Numbered from the stretch's first letter, positions 46,364 through 55,628 are shown. The stretch: DNA of 64,000 bases from Amycolatopsis antarctica (GCF_002262875.1 NZ_NKYE01000009.1:124001-188000), one strand, 5' to 3'. Program-made: numbers and translations. The notes: generated by a model not told the origin, from the sequence alone.

Positions 46364-47869
46364 TCAGATCAACCAGGTTGCTCGATTCGTCGGGCGACGT
46401 GTGCCGGGGCCAGATCGGACCGCCATACTCGCCAGGGTGGTTGACGCAGCGGCATTCGCCCGGTTACCGCGCGTACGCGTACTCACGCGAACCTGCAGCC
46501 CTCTTGCGGTCAAGTTCGGGGCGGCGCAGGACCGGAGGGGTCGACCCGGGACGGATTCCAGCGCCCAGCGAGACGCGATGGTCGCCAGCGTCAAGGCCAT
46601 CTCAATCGGAGCCCATTCGACGGCGATGCACTGACGTGCGCCCCCGCCGTAGGCGACGGACGCGTGGTGCGCCGGATGAGGTGGGCGGTCGTCGGTCCAC
46701 CTGTCGGGGTCGAATGTATGCGGATCGTCGTACAGCTCGTCCCGTCGGTGGTGGACGTAGGGGCTGTAGGCCATTTCTGTCCCTGCAGGCAGGAAATGAT
46801 CTCCGAGTTGAGTGTCGGCCGTTGTCACCCGCGCCGGTCCGAGCCATAGCGACGGGTACATGCGCGTCGCCTCGGTCACGATGGCTCGCGTGAGCCCCAA
46901 CTGCGGCAGGTCGTCGAATCCCGCTGGTGACCCGTTCAGCACCGAGTCGAGCTCATGGTGCAGCCGATGTTGCAGCTGAGGATCCTGCGCCAAGTGGTGT
47001 AAGGCCCAGCCGAGGACGCTGGACACTGTCGCTGTCGAGGCGATGAGGAACGTCGCTACGTGATCTTCCAGCACGGACTCCTCCAGCATCGGCTTGTCAT
47101 CGGTGCCGTTGGTAAGCAGTGTGCTGAGCAGATCTTGACGCTGGTCTCCTGGATTCGCCCGACGGGCAAGTACGGTGCTAGTGATCACTTCGCGCGTGCG
47201 CTTGATGGCTGCGTCGTGTGCCCGGTTGAGTGGTGTAGGGAGGTGGCTGAGGAATGGCGGCATTTGCATCCGTTTGGCGAATCCGATCTGGATTGTCGTG
47301 AAGTCCTCCGCCATCTGGTCGACCTGGGCGGTATTGATCTGGTCCGAGAACAAATACTTCACCGATGCGTGGATCGCGATCCGTCGCAACTCAACCGGCA
47401 CGTCGATTGCTTGTCCGTTGCGCCAGTCTCGCGTAATGGCGGAGGTCGCGACGATCGTCTTTCTCGCGTAACTCCGGTACCGGTCCGGTCGGAAGTCGGG
47501 CTGAACCAGCCGGCGCGAGGGCCGGTGCCTGCTTCGCGGGCACGTGACGATACCGTCACCTACCAGCGATGAGACGATGCTGATGAGGGGGCCACCCTTG
47601 TCGAACGTGCGGTCGTCTTTCAGCATCTGCTGGGTCAGCTCGGGGTCGCAGACGAGAGCGATCGGGTGCGGTCCGAGTAGAACCCTGACAATGTCGGCGT
47701 CTCGGGGAATCCCGTCGAGAAAGCTCATCGGGTCGCGCCCTAGGCGCCAGGCATGGCCGAGAACAGGGACCGCCCCCGGCGCCATCGGAATGCCGGATCG
47801 TCCGTCCTGGTAGATGTCCGCCGTTTGGCGACGATAGCGGAGCCGGGGAACAACGGAGTGGATGCCCAT
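46364..47869 (-). CDS. Cytochrome P450 with altered core motifs
   Basis: 501 residues. It resembles pentalenene-oxygenase-type class I P450s: GAVPVLGHAWRLGRDPMSFL, DPELTQQMLKDDRTFDKGGP, ExxR in VTEATRMYP, FDPDRW. Several key motifs deviate. The haem loop is YGGGARQCIAVEWA (F to Y, Gly after Cys-Ile to Ala). The I-helix oxygen-activation motif, normally A-G-x-E-T-T, is IASTATVS. The C-helix HRRQRRLVQP is HRPSRRLVQP. The Cys ligand is present, so haem binding is possible but catalysis may be impaired. ATG 47869 has AGGAGG 6 bases upstream. The last ~35 residues look unrelated, suggesting the original stop was lost. Confidence 0.85.
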   Translation of the reverse strand: MGIHSVVPRLRYRRQTADIYQDGRSGIPMAPGAVPVLGHAWRLGRDPMSFLDGIPRDADIVRVLLGPHPIALVCDPELTQQMLKDDRTFDKGGPLISIVSSLVGDGIVTCPRSRHRPSRRLVQPDFRPDRYRSYARKTIVATSAITRDWRNGQAIDVPVELRRIAIHASVKYLFSDQINTAQVDQMAEDFTTIQIGFAKRMQMPPFLSHLPTPLNRAHDAAIKRTREVITSTVLARRANPGDQRQDLLSTLLTNGTDDKPMLEESVLEDHVATFLIASTATVSSVLGWALHHLAQDPQLQHRLHHELDSVLNGSPAGFDDLPQLGLTRAIVTEATRMYPSLWLGPARVTTADTQLGDHFLPAGTEMAYSPYVHHRRDELYDDPHTFDPDRWTDDRPPHPAHHASVAYGGGARQCIAVEWAPIEMALTLATIASRWALESVPGRPLRSCAAPNLTARGLQVRVSTRTRGNRANAAASTTLASMAVRSGPGTRRPTNRATWLI

Positions 47870-47914
47870 GGGGCGCCTCCTGACGTTGGTGAGGTCGTCC
47901 TCAGATTCCACGAT

Positions 47915-48237
47915 GAGGACCCCCGCTGTTTGTCTTGTCTGCCCGGATGGCCACCATCTCGGCTAGTTCGTAGGCGATCCACTTGCCTTGAAGTGCACCT
48001 GATGGTAGTGATTGATGGCCTTCGATACGGGTCGCACCCGACGTTGTTCGAGGTCGAAGAGGTCGCCGTCCGCGACGCCCACCATGACTGATGACCGCGC
48101 CAGAGTCGCCATGCGCGAGGTTCGCGTTCGTACTTGTCGTGTCCCTGTTCGGGGAACCGTAGCCGCACCAGGGCGCCGCCGGGCAAGCTGTGACCGAACC
48201 ACGCCAGCCAGTCAGGCTGCGTGACTACGACTGTCAC
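47915..48237 (-). pseudogene. Possible frameshifted small gene upstream of the P450
   Basis: One reverse frame reads DWLAWFGHSLPGGALVRLRF and PEQGHDKYEREPRAWRLWRG. Another continues VGVADGDLFDLEQRRVRPVS and KAINHYHQVHFKASGSPTN before a stop. The amino-acid composition looks coding in both, suggesting one ~105-codon gene with a frameshift near 48090. I do not recognise the family, and chance open frames are common at this base composition. Confidence 0.35.
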
Positions 48238-48413
48238 CTACTCGTGCAGCAGACCCCGGGACTGTCCGAATAACGGTGGATCCGGAGGTGGCCCGCGGCT
48301 ACCAGGCCGTGCGCTGACTGGGACGTGGGTAGGGCAACGCTGGATGCGTGTTGCCATTTTTGGCAACGGGCAACACGTTGCTGGACGGGCCGTCAGCTGG
48401 AAAAACTGGAGCG

Positions 48414-49188
48414 GTGGAATACTGCATCACATTGCTGGGCGAGTTCCGAATCGACTGTGATGGTAGTGAAATTCAGTTGCCGCCAGGAAAACTGAGATCT
48501 CTACTTGCGGTTCTCGCGCTGCGCCCCGACCGGGCGACCACTGTGGCGGAGACCTGCGACTACTTATGGGATGGTGAGCCGACGGAGGCGGCCGCGACGA
48601 CCGTGCGCAGTTACGTCAAACGCCTGCGCCGCGCCCTGGCCGGTCCGGCCCCGCGGTCCGTGGTCGTCACCCAGCAAGGCCTACCGCTTGCACGTGAACC
48701 GTGAGTCGGTTGATGTCAACTTGTTTTTCAGCATGGTGGACAGGTCGAGGAACGTGTCCGGCCCGGCTCAGGAGCGGGAGATTCTCGGCCGGGCACTCGA
48801 ATTGCACCGGGTGCCTTCGTTTTCGACGTGCAGTGTGAGGCGCTGCGGCGGGAGTTCGAGCCGATGCTTCGTGAGGGTTTTTCTCCGCCCTGAGCCGGCG
48901 AATCGAGATCGACATCGCCACGATGCCGGAGATCGTGCTGGGCGAACTGTACCGCCTGGTTGCCGAGAACCCGATCCGTGAGGATTTCTGGGGCCACCTC
49001 ATGCTCGCCTTAAGCCGAGTTGGCCGCAAGGCCGAGGCGCTCCTGTGCTTCGAGAGGTGCCGTCGTGTACTGGCGGAGCAGCTGGCCTCGACCCGGGCTT
49101 GCATGTTCGCCGCATGCACCAGCGAATTCTCGACGACGACACGCTGTTCGAGCCCGTCAGGGCTCAGCCGATCACACTTGCTCCGTAG
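48414..49188 (+). pseudogene. Broken small SARP-family regulator
   Basis: From GTG 48414 the first frame gives ITLLGEFRIDCDGSEIQLPP and RSLLAVLALRPDRATTVAE, the winged-helix start of a SARP. After a shift near 48680 the next frame reads YRLHVNRESVDVNLFFSMV. Then come EALRREFEPMLREGF, MPEIVLGELYRLVAENPIRE and GRKAEALLCFERCRRVLAEQL (activation domain), and finally in a third frame GLHVRRMHQRILDDD to a TAG. At least four frameshifts. The 217 bases from here to the tRNA hold nothing recognisable. Confidence 0.85.
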
Positions 49189-49405
49189 CCGGTGGCGGGG
49201 TCGTCTCCCAGTCGAGAGTCTGCCGGTGACCGGATCACACCCGGAGAACAGACGCACCTGTAGCGAGTTGCCACGCTGCCGGACCGAGCCGAGCGAGCGC
49301 ACAGAAGTAACTCTGACCATCTCACCAGTGGACTCATGGACACCGGCATGGACAGAGCTTCTACTTCTGATCTTGTATTCGGTTATATTGGCTGCTCAGA
49401 GCCCG

Positions 49406-49479
49406 TGCCCCCGGTGCGACTCGAACGCACACTGGACGGATTTTGAGTCCGCTGCCTCTGCCGATTGGGCTACGGGGGC
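49406..49479 (-). tRNA. tRNA-Leu (anticodon CAA)
   Basis: Read on the minus strand the sequence folds as a cloverleaf. The acceptor stem GCCCCCG/CGGGGGC is perfect over 7 bp and the discriminator is A (49406). The anticodon stem is GCGGA/TCCGT, the loop CTCAAAA gives CAA, and the T-arm is GTGCG-TTCGAGT-CGCAC. The variable region is only about five bases, unlike the long arm usual for leucine tRNAs, and the D-stem is imperfect. CCA is not encoded. The 3' end faces the decayed biosynthetic region. Confidence 0.85.
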
Positions 49480-49658
49480 GGCGACGAGAAACCCTACGCG
49501 ATCAGTGACGGGTGCCGGTGCGCGGGGTGAGACCGTTACCTGTTCGCGGATGATCACGCCACGTGGTGAACGCCATCTGGCCGGACGGCCTCGTGGCGGT
49601 AGTCTTCAGGCTCCGGCATTTGCCGTTTCCGCAGTCGAGCGCACGTAGGAGGACCCCG

Positions 49659-50261
49659 GTGACCGAGCAGGCTGCCGAGGGAGACGGCACCGTGAAGCGC
49701 CGTGTACTCGTTGCCGAGGACGAGGCCCTGATCCGCCTCGACCTGGTGGAGATGTTGCGCGAAGAGGGCTACGAGGTCGTCGGAGAGGCGGGCGACGGCG
49801 AACAGGCCATCAAGCTGGCCACCGAGCTGGTGCCGGACCTGGTGATCCTCGACGTCAAGATGCCCAAGCTGGACGGTATCGAGGCCGCCTCCAAGATCAC
49901 CGGTGACCGGATCGCGCCCGTGGTGATTCTGACGGCGTTCAGCCAGCGCGATCTGGTGGAGCGGGCGCGGGACGCGGGCACGATGGCGTACCTCGTCAAG
50001 CCGTTCGCGAAGCGGGACCTGGTGCCGGCGATCGAACTCGCGGTGAGCCGGTTCGCCGAGTTGCAGGCCCTCGAATCCGAGGTCGCCGGTCTCACCGACC
50101 GGCTGGAGACCCGGAAGGTCATCGACCGCGCCAAGGGGCTGCTGATGACCAAGCAGGGCCTGACCGAACCCGAGGCGTTCACCTGGATCCAGCGTGCGGC
50201 CATGGACCGCCGCACCACGATGAAGGCCGTGGCCGAGGCCGTGGTCGACAGCATCGCCTGA
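49659..50261 (+). CDS. pdtaR: ANTAR-domain response regulator PdtaR
   Basis: 200 residues. The receiver domain has acidic pair VLVAEDEALIRLD, phospho-acceptor Asp65 in LVILDVKMPK, Thr in VVILTAFSQ and Lys in YLVKPFAKRD. A coiled linker leads to an ANTAR RNA-binding domain (KVIDRAKGLLMTKQGLTEPE, AFTWIQRAAMD). ANTAR regulators bind paired hexaloops in mRNA leaders and act as antiterminators after phosphorylation, in mycobacteria by the kinase PdtaS. GTG 49659 has GGAGGA 6 bases upstream. The kinase is not in this window. Confidence 0.95.
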   Translation: MTEQAAEGDGTVKRRVLVAEDEALIRLDLVEMLREEGYEVVGEAGDGEQAIKLATELVPDLVILDVKMPKLDGIEAASKITGDRIAPVVILTAFSQRDLVERARDAGTMAYLVKPFAKRDLVPAIELAVSRFAELQALESEVAGLTDRLETRKVIDRAKGLLMTKQGLTEPEAFTWIQRAAMDRRTTMKAVAEAVVDSIA

Positions 50262-50287
50262 ACTGCCGGGAATCGCTGGCGCATCGC

Positions 50288-50301
50288 TCAGTAATTACTG
50301 A
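50288..50301. promoter_or_regulatory. 14-base perfect palindrome upstream of the ABC operon
   Basis: TCAGTAATTACTGA is its own reverse complement and is strikingly AT-rich for its surroundings. It lies 26 bases after the pdtaR stop and ~200 bases before the substrate-binding-protein gene. It is a strong candidate operator for a dimeric repressor; the cognate regulator is not identifiable. Confidence 0.55.
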
Positions 50302-50320
50302 CACCGTGCCATCACTCGTT

Positions 50321-50330
50321 CGTTGCAACG
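50321..50330. promoter_or_regulatory. 10-base perfect palindrome
   Basis: CGTTGCAACG is self-complementary and lies 19 bases after the 14-base palindrome, within the same control region. It could be a second operator or a chance match. Confidence 0.3.
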
Positions 50331-50359
50331 GGGTCTCGGCTCGCCGCGTGCGCTAACGC

Positions 50360-50377
50360 TCGTGAACACCGTCACGA
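50360..50377. promoter_or_regulatory. Candidate CRP/GlxR-type operator
   Basis: TCGTGA-N6-TCACGA spans 18 bases with perfect arms. The core GTGA-N6-TCAC is the arrangement of CRP-family sites (consensus TGTGA-N6-TCACA). Its location in the 239-base region ahead of a nutrient ABC operon makes cAMP-receptor-type control plausible. Confidence 0.45.
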
Positions 50378-50500
50378 TGTGGAAACAACAAGGTCAGTGA
50401 CCCTGTGCAACCCCACGCTGGGCCGCTACGTTCAGCGACCAGTCCAACGTCCCGACGGGACTGCCGTTCACCGGGCGGCATGTGGCATTTGGAGGAACGA

Positions 50501-51715
50501 GTGTCAAGAGCACGTCTCACGAGGGTCATCGTGCTGGCAGCGGCGGCGACGCTGACGCTGGGCGCCTGCGCAGCGCGCGATGACAGCGGAGGCTCCGGTG
50601 ACGCACCGGCCGCCCCGCAGGCCGAAGCCCCCGCCCAGGCGGACAACGCCGCCGACCCCAAGGGCGACGGTCAGGCGCAGTGCGATCCCAACACCTCGAT
50701 CGCCTACGCCGGCACCATCAACGGCAACAACGCCGCTCTCGGCCAGAACATCCTCAACGGTGTCAAGGTCGCCGTGGAACGCCACAACGGCAACAACCCG
50801 AACTGTCAGGTCAAGCTGGCCGAGTTCGAGACCGAGGGCGTGCCGGACAAGGCCCCCGGCATCGTCACCCAGATCGCCAACACTCCGAACATCATCGGCG
50901 TGGTCGGCCTCCCGTTCTCGGGTGAGTCCAAGGCCGCGGGCAACATCTTCAACGATGCCAACCTGGTCCAGGTGACGCCGTCGGCCACCGGCCCGGCGCT
51001 CAGCGAGAACGGCTGGAAGACCTTCTTCCGCGGACTCGGCAACGACAACACGCAGGGCCCGGCCGCCGCGAAGTTCATCACCGACGAGCTCAAGGCCGAG
51101 AAGGTCTGCGTCATCGAGGACGACTCCGAGTACGGCATCGGCCTGTCGAACGCGATCAAGTCCGCGCTCGGCGAGAAGGCGAGCTGCCAGGACAAGGTCA
51201 AGACCAAGCAGACCGACTTCTCGGCGATCGTCAACAAGGTCAAGGGCGAGGCCCCGCAGGCCGTCTTCTACGCCGGTTACTACCAGGAAGCGGCGCCGTT
51301 CGCGCAGCAGCTCGCCGACGCCGGTGTCGAGGCCAAGTTCGTCGGCCCCGACGGCGTGAAGGACGACGAGTTCGTCAAGGGTGCCGGTGACGCCGCCGCC
51401 GCCGCGTACTTCACCTGCCCCTGCGTCCCCGCGGACCAGTTCACCGAGTTCACCGACGCCTACAAGGCCGCGTCCGGCAAGGAGCCGGGCACGTACTCGC
51501 CGGAGGGCTACGACCTCGCCACGATCCTGCTCAAGGGCATCGACTCCGGCAAGACGGACCGCGCCGGGATGCTGGACTTCGTCAAGACCTACGAGGGCCA
51601 GGGTCTGACCAAGAACTTCAAGTGGGACGAGAAGGGCGAGCTCGCTCAGACCACCGTGTGGACCTACAAGGTCGAGAACGGAAAGATCGTCCGCAACACC
51701 GAGATCAAGAACTGA
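50501..51715 (+). CDS. Branched-chain amino-acid-type ABC transporter substrate-binding lipoprotein
   Basis: 404 residues. A lipoprotein signal (RLTRVIVLAAAATLTLGAC) has its lipobox Cys at about residue 24, followed by a Ser/Gly/Ala/Pro linker. The periplasmic-binding type I fold (LivJ/LivK family) follows: SIAYAGTINGNNAALGQNIL, GVPDKAPGIVTQIANTPNII, VCVIEDDSEYGIG, YSPEGYDLATIL. GTG 50501 has GGAGGAA upstream. It captures leucine/isoleucine/valine-like or related ligands at the cell surface for the permeases encoded next. Exact ligand cannot be told. Confidence 0.94.
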   Translation: MSRARLTRVIVLAAAATLTLGACAARDDSGGSGDAPAAPQAEAPAQADNAADPKGDGQAQCDPNTSIAYAGTINGNNAALGQNILNGVKVAVERHNGNNPNCQVKLAEFETEGVPDKAPGIVTQIANTPNIIGVVGLPFSGESKAAGNIFNDANLVQVTPSATGPALSENGWKTFFRGLGNDNTQGPAAAKFITDELKAEKVCVIEDDSEYGIGLSNAIKSALGEKASCQDKVKTKQTDFSAIVNKVKGEAPQAVFYAGYYQEAAPFAQQLADAGVEAKFVGPDGVKDDEFVKGAGDAAAAAYFTCPCVPADQFTEFTDAYKAASGKEPGTYSPEGYDLATILLKGIDSGKTDRAGMLDFVKTYEGQGLTKNFKWDEKGELAQTTVWTYKVENGKIVRNTEIKN

Positions 51716-51806
51716 TCATCGGTTCCGACTGACTTTGTAGCCGGGGTGCGGGTTCAGCGGTGAAAACCCGCCGAGCCCGCACCCCGGACTCACATGGAGA
51801 ACGAGT

Positions 51807-52823
51807 GTGTTCATGCACCACAATCTCCCTGCGCAGTTCCTCGCGCAGGACGAAAGCTGGATCAAATTCGATGTCGGTGCCCTCGGTGATCAGTTCTGGA
51901 ACAACACCGTCGACGGGCTCACCCAGGGCAGCATCTACGCGCTGATCGCGCTGGGCTACACCCTGGTCTACGGCGTGCTGAAGCTCATCAACTTCGCGCA
52001 CTCCGAAGTCTTCATCTACGGCGCCTACGCCACCTGGTTCACGTTCTACGCGCTCGGTTTCCGGCCCGGGCCGACGCCGGAACTGGGCGCGCTGGAGATA
52101 GTCGGGTTCCTGATACTCGCGTTACTGGCGGCCATGGTCGTCTCCGGCGGTACGGCGGTGATCCTGGAACGGGTCGCCTACCGGCCGCTACGGAACCGCG
52201 GCGCCCCCAGACTCGCGTTCCTGATCACCGCGATCGGCGCCTCGTTCGTGCTGCAGCAGATCATCTTCGTCTGGCGCGGCGGCAACGCCGAGCAGGCGAT
52301 CCGGTTGCTGAAGCAGGAAGAGGTCTTCCAGGTCTTCGGCGCCAGCGTCACCAACATCTCGATCATCATCGTGGTGGCGTCGATCATCCTATTCCTCATC
52401 GCCGACACCTTCGTGAACAAGACCCGCTTCGGCCGCGGTATCCGCGCCGTGGCGCAGGACCCGGACACGGCCACGCTGATGGGTGTCAACAAGGAACGCA
52501 TCATCGTGCTGACGTTCCTGGTCGGTGGTCTCCTCGCGGGTGCGGCCGCACTGTTCTTCATGATGGACATTCCGCAGGGTGCCTCCTACCAGGGTGGTTT
52601 CCTGCTCGGCTTGAAGGCGTTCACCGCCGCGGTCCTCGGCGGTATCGGAAACCTGCGCGGCGCCCTTCTCGGTGGCCTGCTGCTCGGGCTCGCGGAGAAC
52701 TACGGCCAGGCGCTCTTCGGTGGCGAATGGCGCGACGTCGTCGCGTTCGTCCTGCTCGTGGTGATCCTGATGTTCCGCCCGACAGGCATTCTCGGCGAGT
52801 CCCTCGGAAAGGCGCGGGTATGA
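51807..52823 (+). CDS. livH: ABC transporter permease LivH
   Basis: 338 residues, about eight membrane segments. The family signature GLTQGSIYALIALGYTLVYG with LINFAHSEVFIYGAY is present, then GGLLAGAAALFFMMD and AAVLGGIGNLRGALLGGLLL. It forms half of the membrane channel with LivM. GTG 51807 is 8 bases after GGAG; ATG 51813 is an alternative. The stop overlaps the livM start (ATGA). Confidence 0.95.
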   Translation: MFMHHNLPAQFLAQDESWIKFDVGALGDQFWNNTVDGLTQGSIYALIALGYTLVYGVLKLINFAHSEVFIYGAYATWFTFYALGFRPGPTPELGALEIVGFLILALLAAMVVSGGTAVILERVAYRPLRNRGAPRLAFLITAIGASFVLQQIIFVWRGGNAEQAIRLLKQEEVFQVFGASVTNISIIIVVASIILFLIADTFVNKTRFGRGIRAVAQDPDTATLMGVNKERIIVLTFLVGGLLAGAAALFFMMDIPQGASYQGGFLLGLKAFTAAVLGGIGNLRGALLGGLLLGLAENYGQALFGGEWRDVVAFVLLVVILMFRPTGILGESLGKARV

Positions 52824-53944
52824 CGACGGCAACGGCGAAACGCCGTTCACTCGGTGAATGGTGGAACAATCTCAACCGGCCCCAGCAGTGGGGCGTGCTC
52901 ATCCCGGTGGTCGTACTCGTCTACGCACTGCCGATCCTGAACCCGCCGATCCTCACCACGGAACCCGGGTTCGACTTCCCGATCGCCATGTTCGAGGTGG
53001 CGCGGTACGCCCTGATCGCTATCGGCCTCAACGTCGTGGTCGGCCAGGCGGGGTTGCTCGATCTCGGCTACGTCGGGTTCTTCGCGGTCGGTGCCTATGT
53101 GGCGGCACTGTTCACCAGCCCGGACTCGGTGCTCTCGAAGCTGCCGTTCCTGGCGGTGCTGCCGATCGCGATGGCGATCACGATGATCTTCGGCATCATC
53201 CTGGGCACACCGACGCTACGACTACGCGGTGACTATCTGGCGATCGTCACGCTGGGCTTCGGCGAGATCGTCCGGCTCCTCGCGGACAACGTCGACCCGC
53301 TGCGCGGAAACCAGGGTTTCCAGCAGGTCGGTCACCCGCCGGGCACCAACGCCGACGGCACGGACTTGTTCAACAACACCGACGGTGTGCCGTGGTACTG
53401 GCTGACGGTCACGATCATCATCGTGATCCTGTTCGCGGTGGGCAATCTGGAACGCAGCCGTGTCGGCCGCGCCTGGGTCGCCATCCGCGACGACGAGGAC
53501 GCGGCCTCGATCATGGGCGTGAACACGTTCAAGTTCAAGATCTGGGCCTTCGTCATCGGCGCGGCGATCGGTGGTCTCTCCGGCGCGCTCTACGCCGGGC
53601 AGCTCGCCTTCGTGAACAACCAGAAGTTCGACGTCGTCACCTCCATGTTGTTCCTCGCCGCGGTCATCCTCGGCGGGTCGGGCAACAAGGTCGGCGTGAT
53701 CCTGGGCGCGATCGTGGTGGCCTACATCCCGCTGCGCTTCCTGGTGATCGCCGAGTACAAGTTCTTGATCTTCGGTGTCGCGCTGATCGTGCTGATGATC
53801 TTCCGCCCGCAGGGACTGTTCGGTGCCCGGCAGCGATTGCTCACCTACGGGCGACTCGCGTATCAGCGGCTACTGGGCAAGGGTGAACAGATCAGCAGCG
53901 ACGGTGCGATGACCACCGAGGACACCGCGGGGGGCAAGCGATGA
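52820..53944 (+). CDS. livM: ABC transporter permease LivM
   Basis: 374 residues. An N-terminal segment precedes multiple membrane helices. LivM signatures are [54 protein letters not shown] and [14 protein letters not shown] 52820 overlaps livH and the stop overlaps livG (ATGA), so all three are translationally coupled. It pairs with LivH in the inner membrane. Confidence 0.95.
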   Translation: MTTATAKRRSLGEWWNNLNRPQQWGVLIPVVVLVYALPILNPPILTTEPGFDFPIAMFEVARYALIAIGLNVVVGQAGLLDLGYVGFFAVGAYVAALFTSPDSVLSKLPFLAVLPIAMAITMIFGIILGTPTLRLRGDYLAIVTLGFGEIVRLLADNVDPLRGNQGFQQVGHPPGTNADGTDLFNNTDGVPWYWLTVTIIIVILFAVGNLERSRVGRAWVAIRDDEDAASIMGVNTFKFKIWAFVIGAAIGGLSGALYAGQLAFVNNQKFDVVTSMLFLAAVILGGSGNKVGVILGAIVVAYIPLRFLVIAEYKFLIFGVALIVLMIFRPQGLFGARQRLLTYGRLAYQRLLGKGEQISSDGAMTTEDTAGGKR

Positions 53945-54870
53945 CCCAGCCGGACAACGAGAACGGGCCGGAGGTGCCCGCCGAGGGCGGCATCGTCGCC
54001 GAGGTCGCCAACATGACGGCGCAGGAGCGTGCCGAGCACGAGGCCGAGGTCGCCGAGGTCGTCGCACCCGACCGCGAGATCGAGGTCGCGGTCGGCGAGA
54101 CGCTGCTGCGGGTGGAGAACGTGACGATGCGCTTCGGCGGCCTCGTCGCGCTCGACGACGTGGACTTCGGCATCCGCCGCGGCGAGATCCTCGGGCTGAT
54201 CGGCCCCAACGGTGCCGGGAAGACCACCTGCTTCAACACGATGACGGGTGTCTACCGGCCCACCTCGGGCCGGATCATGCTCGAGGACAAGCCGCTCGGC
54301 AAGGCCGCGAAGTACGACATCACCCGTCGCGGCATCGCCAGGACGTTCCAGAACATCAGGCTCTTCGGCGAGATGACGGCGCTGGAGAACGTCGTGGTGG
54401 GCACGGACGCCCGGCACAAGACCAGCGTGCTGGGTGCCCTGCTGCGGCTGCCGCGCCACCTCCACGAGGAGCGTGCGGCCGTGGACAAGGCGATGGCGCT
54501 GCTGGAGTTCGTCGGGATCGCCGATCGGGCCGCGGACAAGGCGAAGAACCTTCCCTACGGTTACCAGCGGCGGCTGGAGATCGCCCGCGCGCTGGCGACC
54601 GAGCCGAAGCTGCTCTGCCTCGACGAGCCCGCGGCCGGATTCAACCCCTATGAGAAGGAAGAACTCATGGGGCTGATCCGGAAGATCCGCGACGACGGCT
54701 ACACCGTCCTGCTGATCGAACACGACATGAAGCTCGTCATGGGCGTGACCGACCGGATCGTCGTGCTGGAGTTCGGCAAGAAGATCGCCGAGGGCCTGCC
54801 CACGGAGATCAGGGAGAACCCCGCGGTGATCGCGGCTTATCTGGGAGTGCCAGACGATGACGTTGCTTGA
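53941..54870 (+). CDS. livG: ABC transporter ATP-binding protein LivG
   Basis: 309 residues. An N-terminal acidic extension of about 50 residues ([15 protein letters not shown]) precedes the standard ATPase. Walker A is [11 protein letters not shown], signature region [15 protein letters not shown], Walker [14 protein letters not shown], with switch His in [10 protein letters not shown]. The extension is not typical of LivG (usually ~255 residues) and is probably disordered. It overlaps livF by 14 bases. Confidence 0.95.
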   Translation: MTQPDNENGPEVPAEGGIVAEVANMTAQERAEHEAEVAEVVAPDREIEVAVGETLLRVENVTMRFGGLVALDDVDFGIRRGEILGLIGPNGAGKTTCFNTMTGVYRPTSGRIMLEDKPLGKAAKYDITRRGIARTFQNIRLFGEMTALENVVVGTDARHKTSVLGALLRLPRHLHEERAAVDKAMALLEFVGIADRAADKAKNLPYGYQRRLEIARALATEPKLLCLDEPAAGFNPYEKEELMGLIRKIRDDGYTVLLIEHDMKLVMGVTDRIVVLEFGKKIAEGLPTEIRENPAVIAAYLGVPDDDVA

Positions 54871-55570
54871 GCTATCCGACGTATCCGTCCACTATGGACG
54901 GATTCAGGCGGTGTCCGGCCTGACGCTGACGGTCAACGAGGGCGAGATCGTGACGCTGATCGGCGCCAACGGCGCCGGCAAGTCCACCACGATGCGCGCC
55001 ATCTCGGGTATCCGGCCGGTCTCGTCCGGTTCGATCCGCTTCGACGGCGAGGACATCACCAAGCTGCGGGCCGATCTCCGGGTCGTCCGCGGCATCTCCC
55101 AGGCACCCGAGGGCCGGGGCATCTTCCCCGGTATGACGATCCTCGAGAACCTGGACATGGGTGCCTACGCCCGCAAGGACCGCAAGAACCTCGAACCCGA
55201 GATCGAGCACGTGTTCGAACTGTTCCCGCGGCTCAAGGAACGCAAGTCGCAGATGGGCGGCACGCTCTCCGGCGGCGAGCAGCAGATGCTCGCCATCGGC
55301 CGCGCGCTGATGGCCAAGCCGAGGCTGCTGCTGCTGGACGAGCCCTCGATGGGGCTCGCGCCGCAGTTCATCCAGCAGATCTTCCGGATCATCACGGAGA
55401 TCAACAAGGAAGGCACCACGGTGCTGCTGGTGGAGCAGAACGCGCAGCAGGCGCTGTCCCGCGCCCATCGGGCGTACGTGCTGGAGACCGGTGAGATCAC
55501 CAAGACCGGCACCGGCAGGGAACTGCTCGCCGACGACTCCATCAAGGAGGCGTACCTCGGCGTCGGCTAG
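54857..55570 (+). CDS. livF: ABC transporter ATP-binding protein LivF
   Basis: 237 residues, standard LivF length. Walker A GANGAGKSTTM, Q-loop region ISQAPEGRGIFP, signature LSGGEQQMLAIGRAL, Walker B LLLLDEPSMGLAP, and VLLVEQNAQQAL. It is the second ATPase of the LivG/LivF heterodimer. It is the last gene of the operon and is followed by two strong hairpins. Confidence 0.96.
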   Translation: MTLLELSDVSVHYGRIQAVSGLTLTVNEGEIVTLIGANGAGKSTTMRAISGIRPVSSGSIRFDGEDITKLRADLRVVRGISQAPEGRGIFPGMTILENLDMGAYARKDRKNLEPEIEHVFELFPRLKERKSQMGGTLSGGEQQMLAIGRALMAKPRLLLLDEPSMGLAPQFIQQIFRIITEINKEGTTVLLVEQNAQQALSRAHRAYVLETGEITKTGTGRELLADDSIKEAYLGVG

Positions 55571-55577
55571 CCCGTGG

Positions 55578-55607
55578 CCGGGACACAACCACCGGTTGTG
55601 ATCCCGG
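55578..55607 (+). terminator. Hairpin directly after livF
   Basis: CCGGGACACAACC (55578-55590) pairs with GGTTGTG-A-TCCCGG (55594-55607) with one bulged A and a 3-base loop. There are thirteen base pairs, 7 bases beyond the livF stop. No T-run, as is common in high-GC actinobacteria. Confidence 0.7.
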
Positions 55608-55628
55608 AGCCGAAAGGTTGTTGGACGC

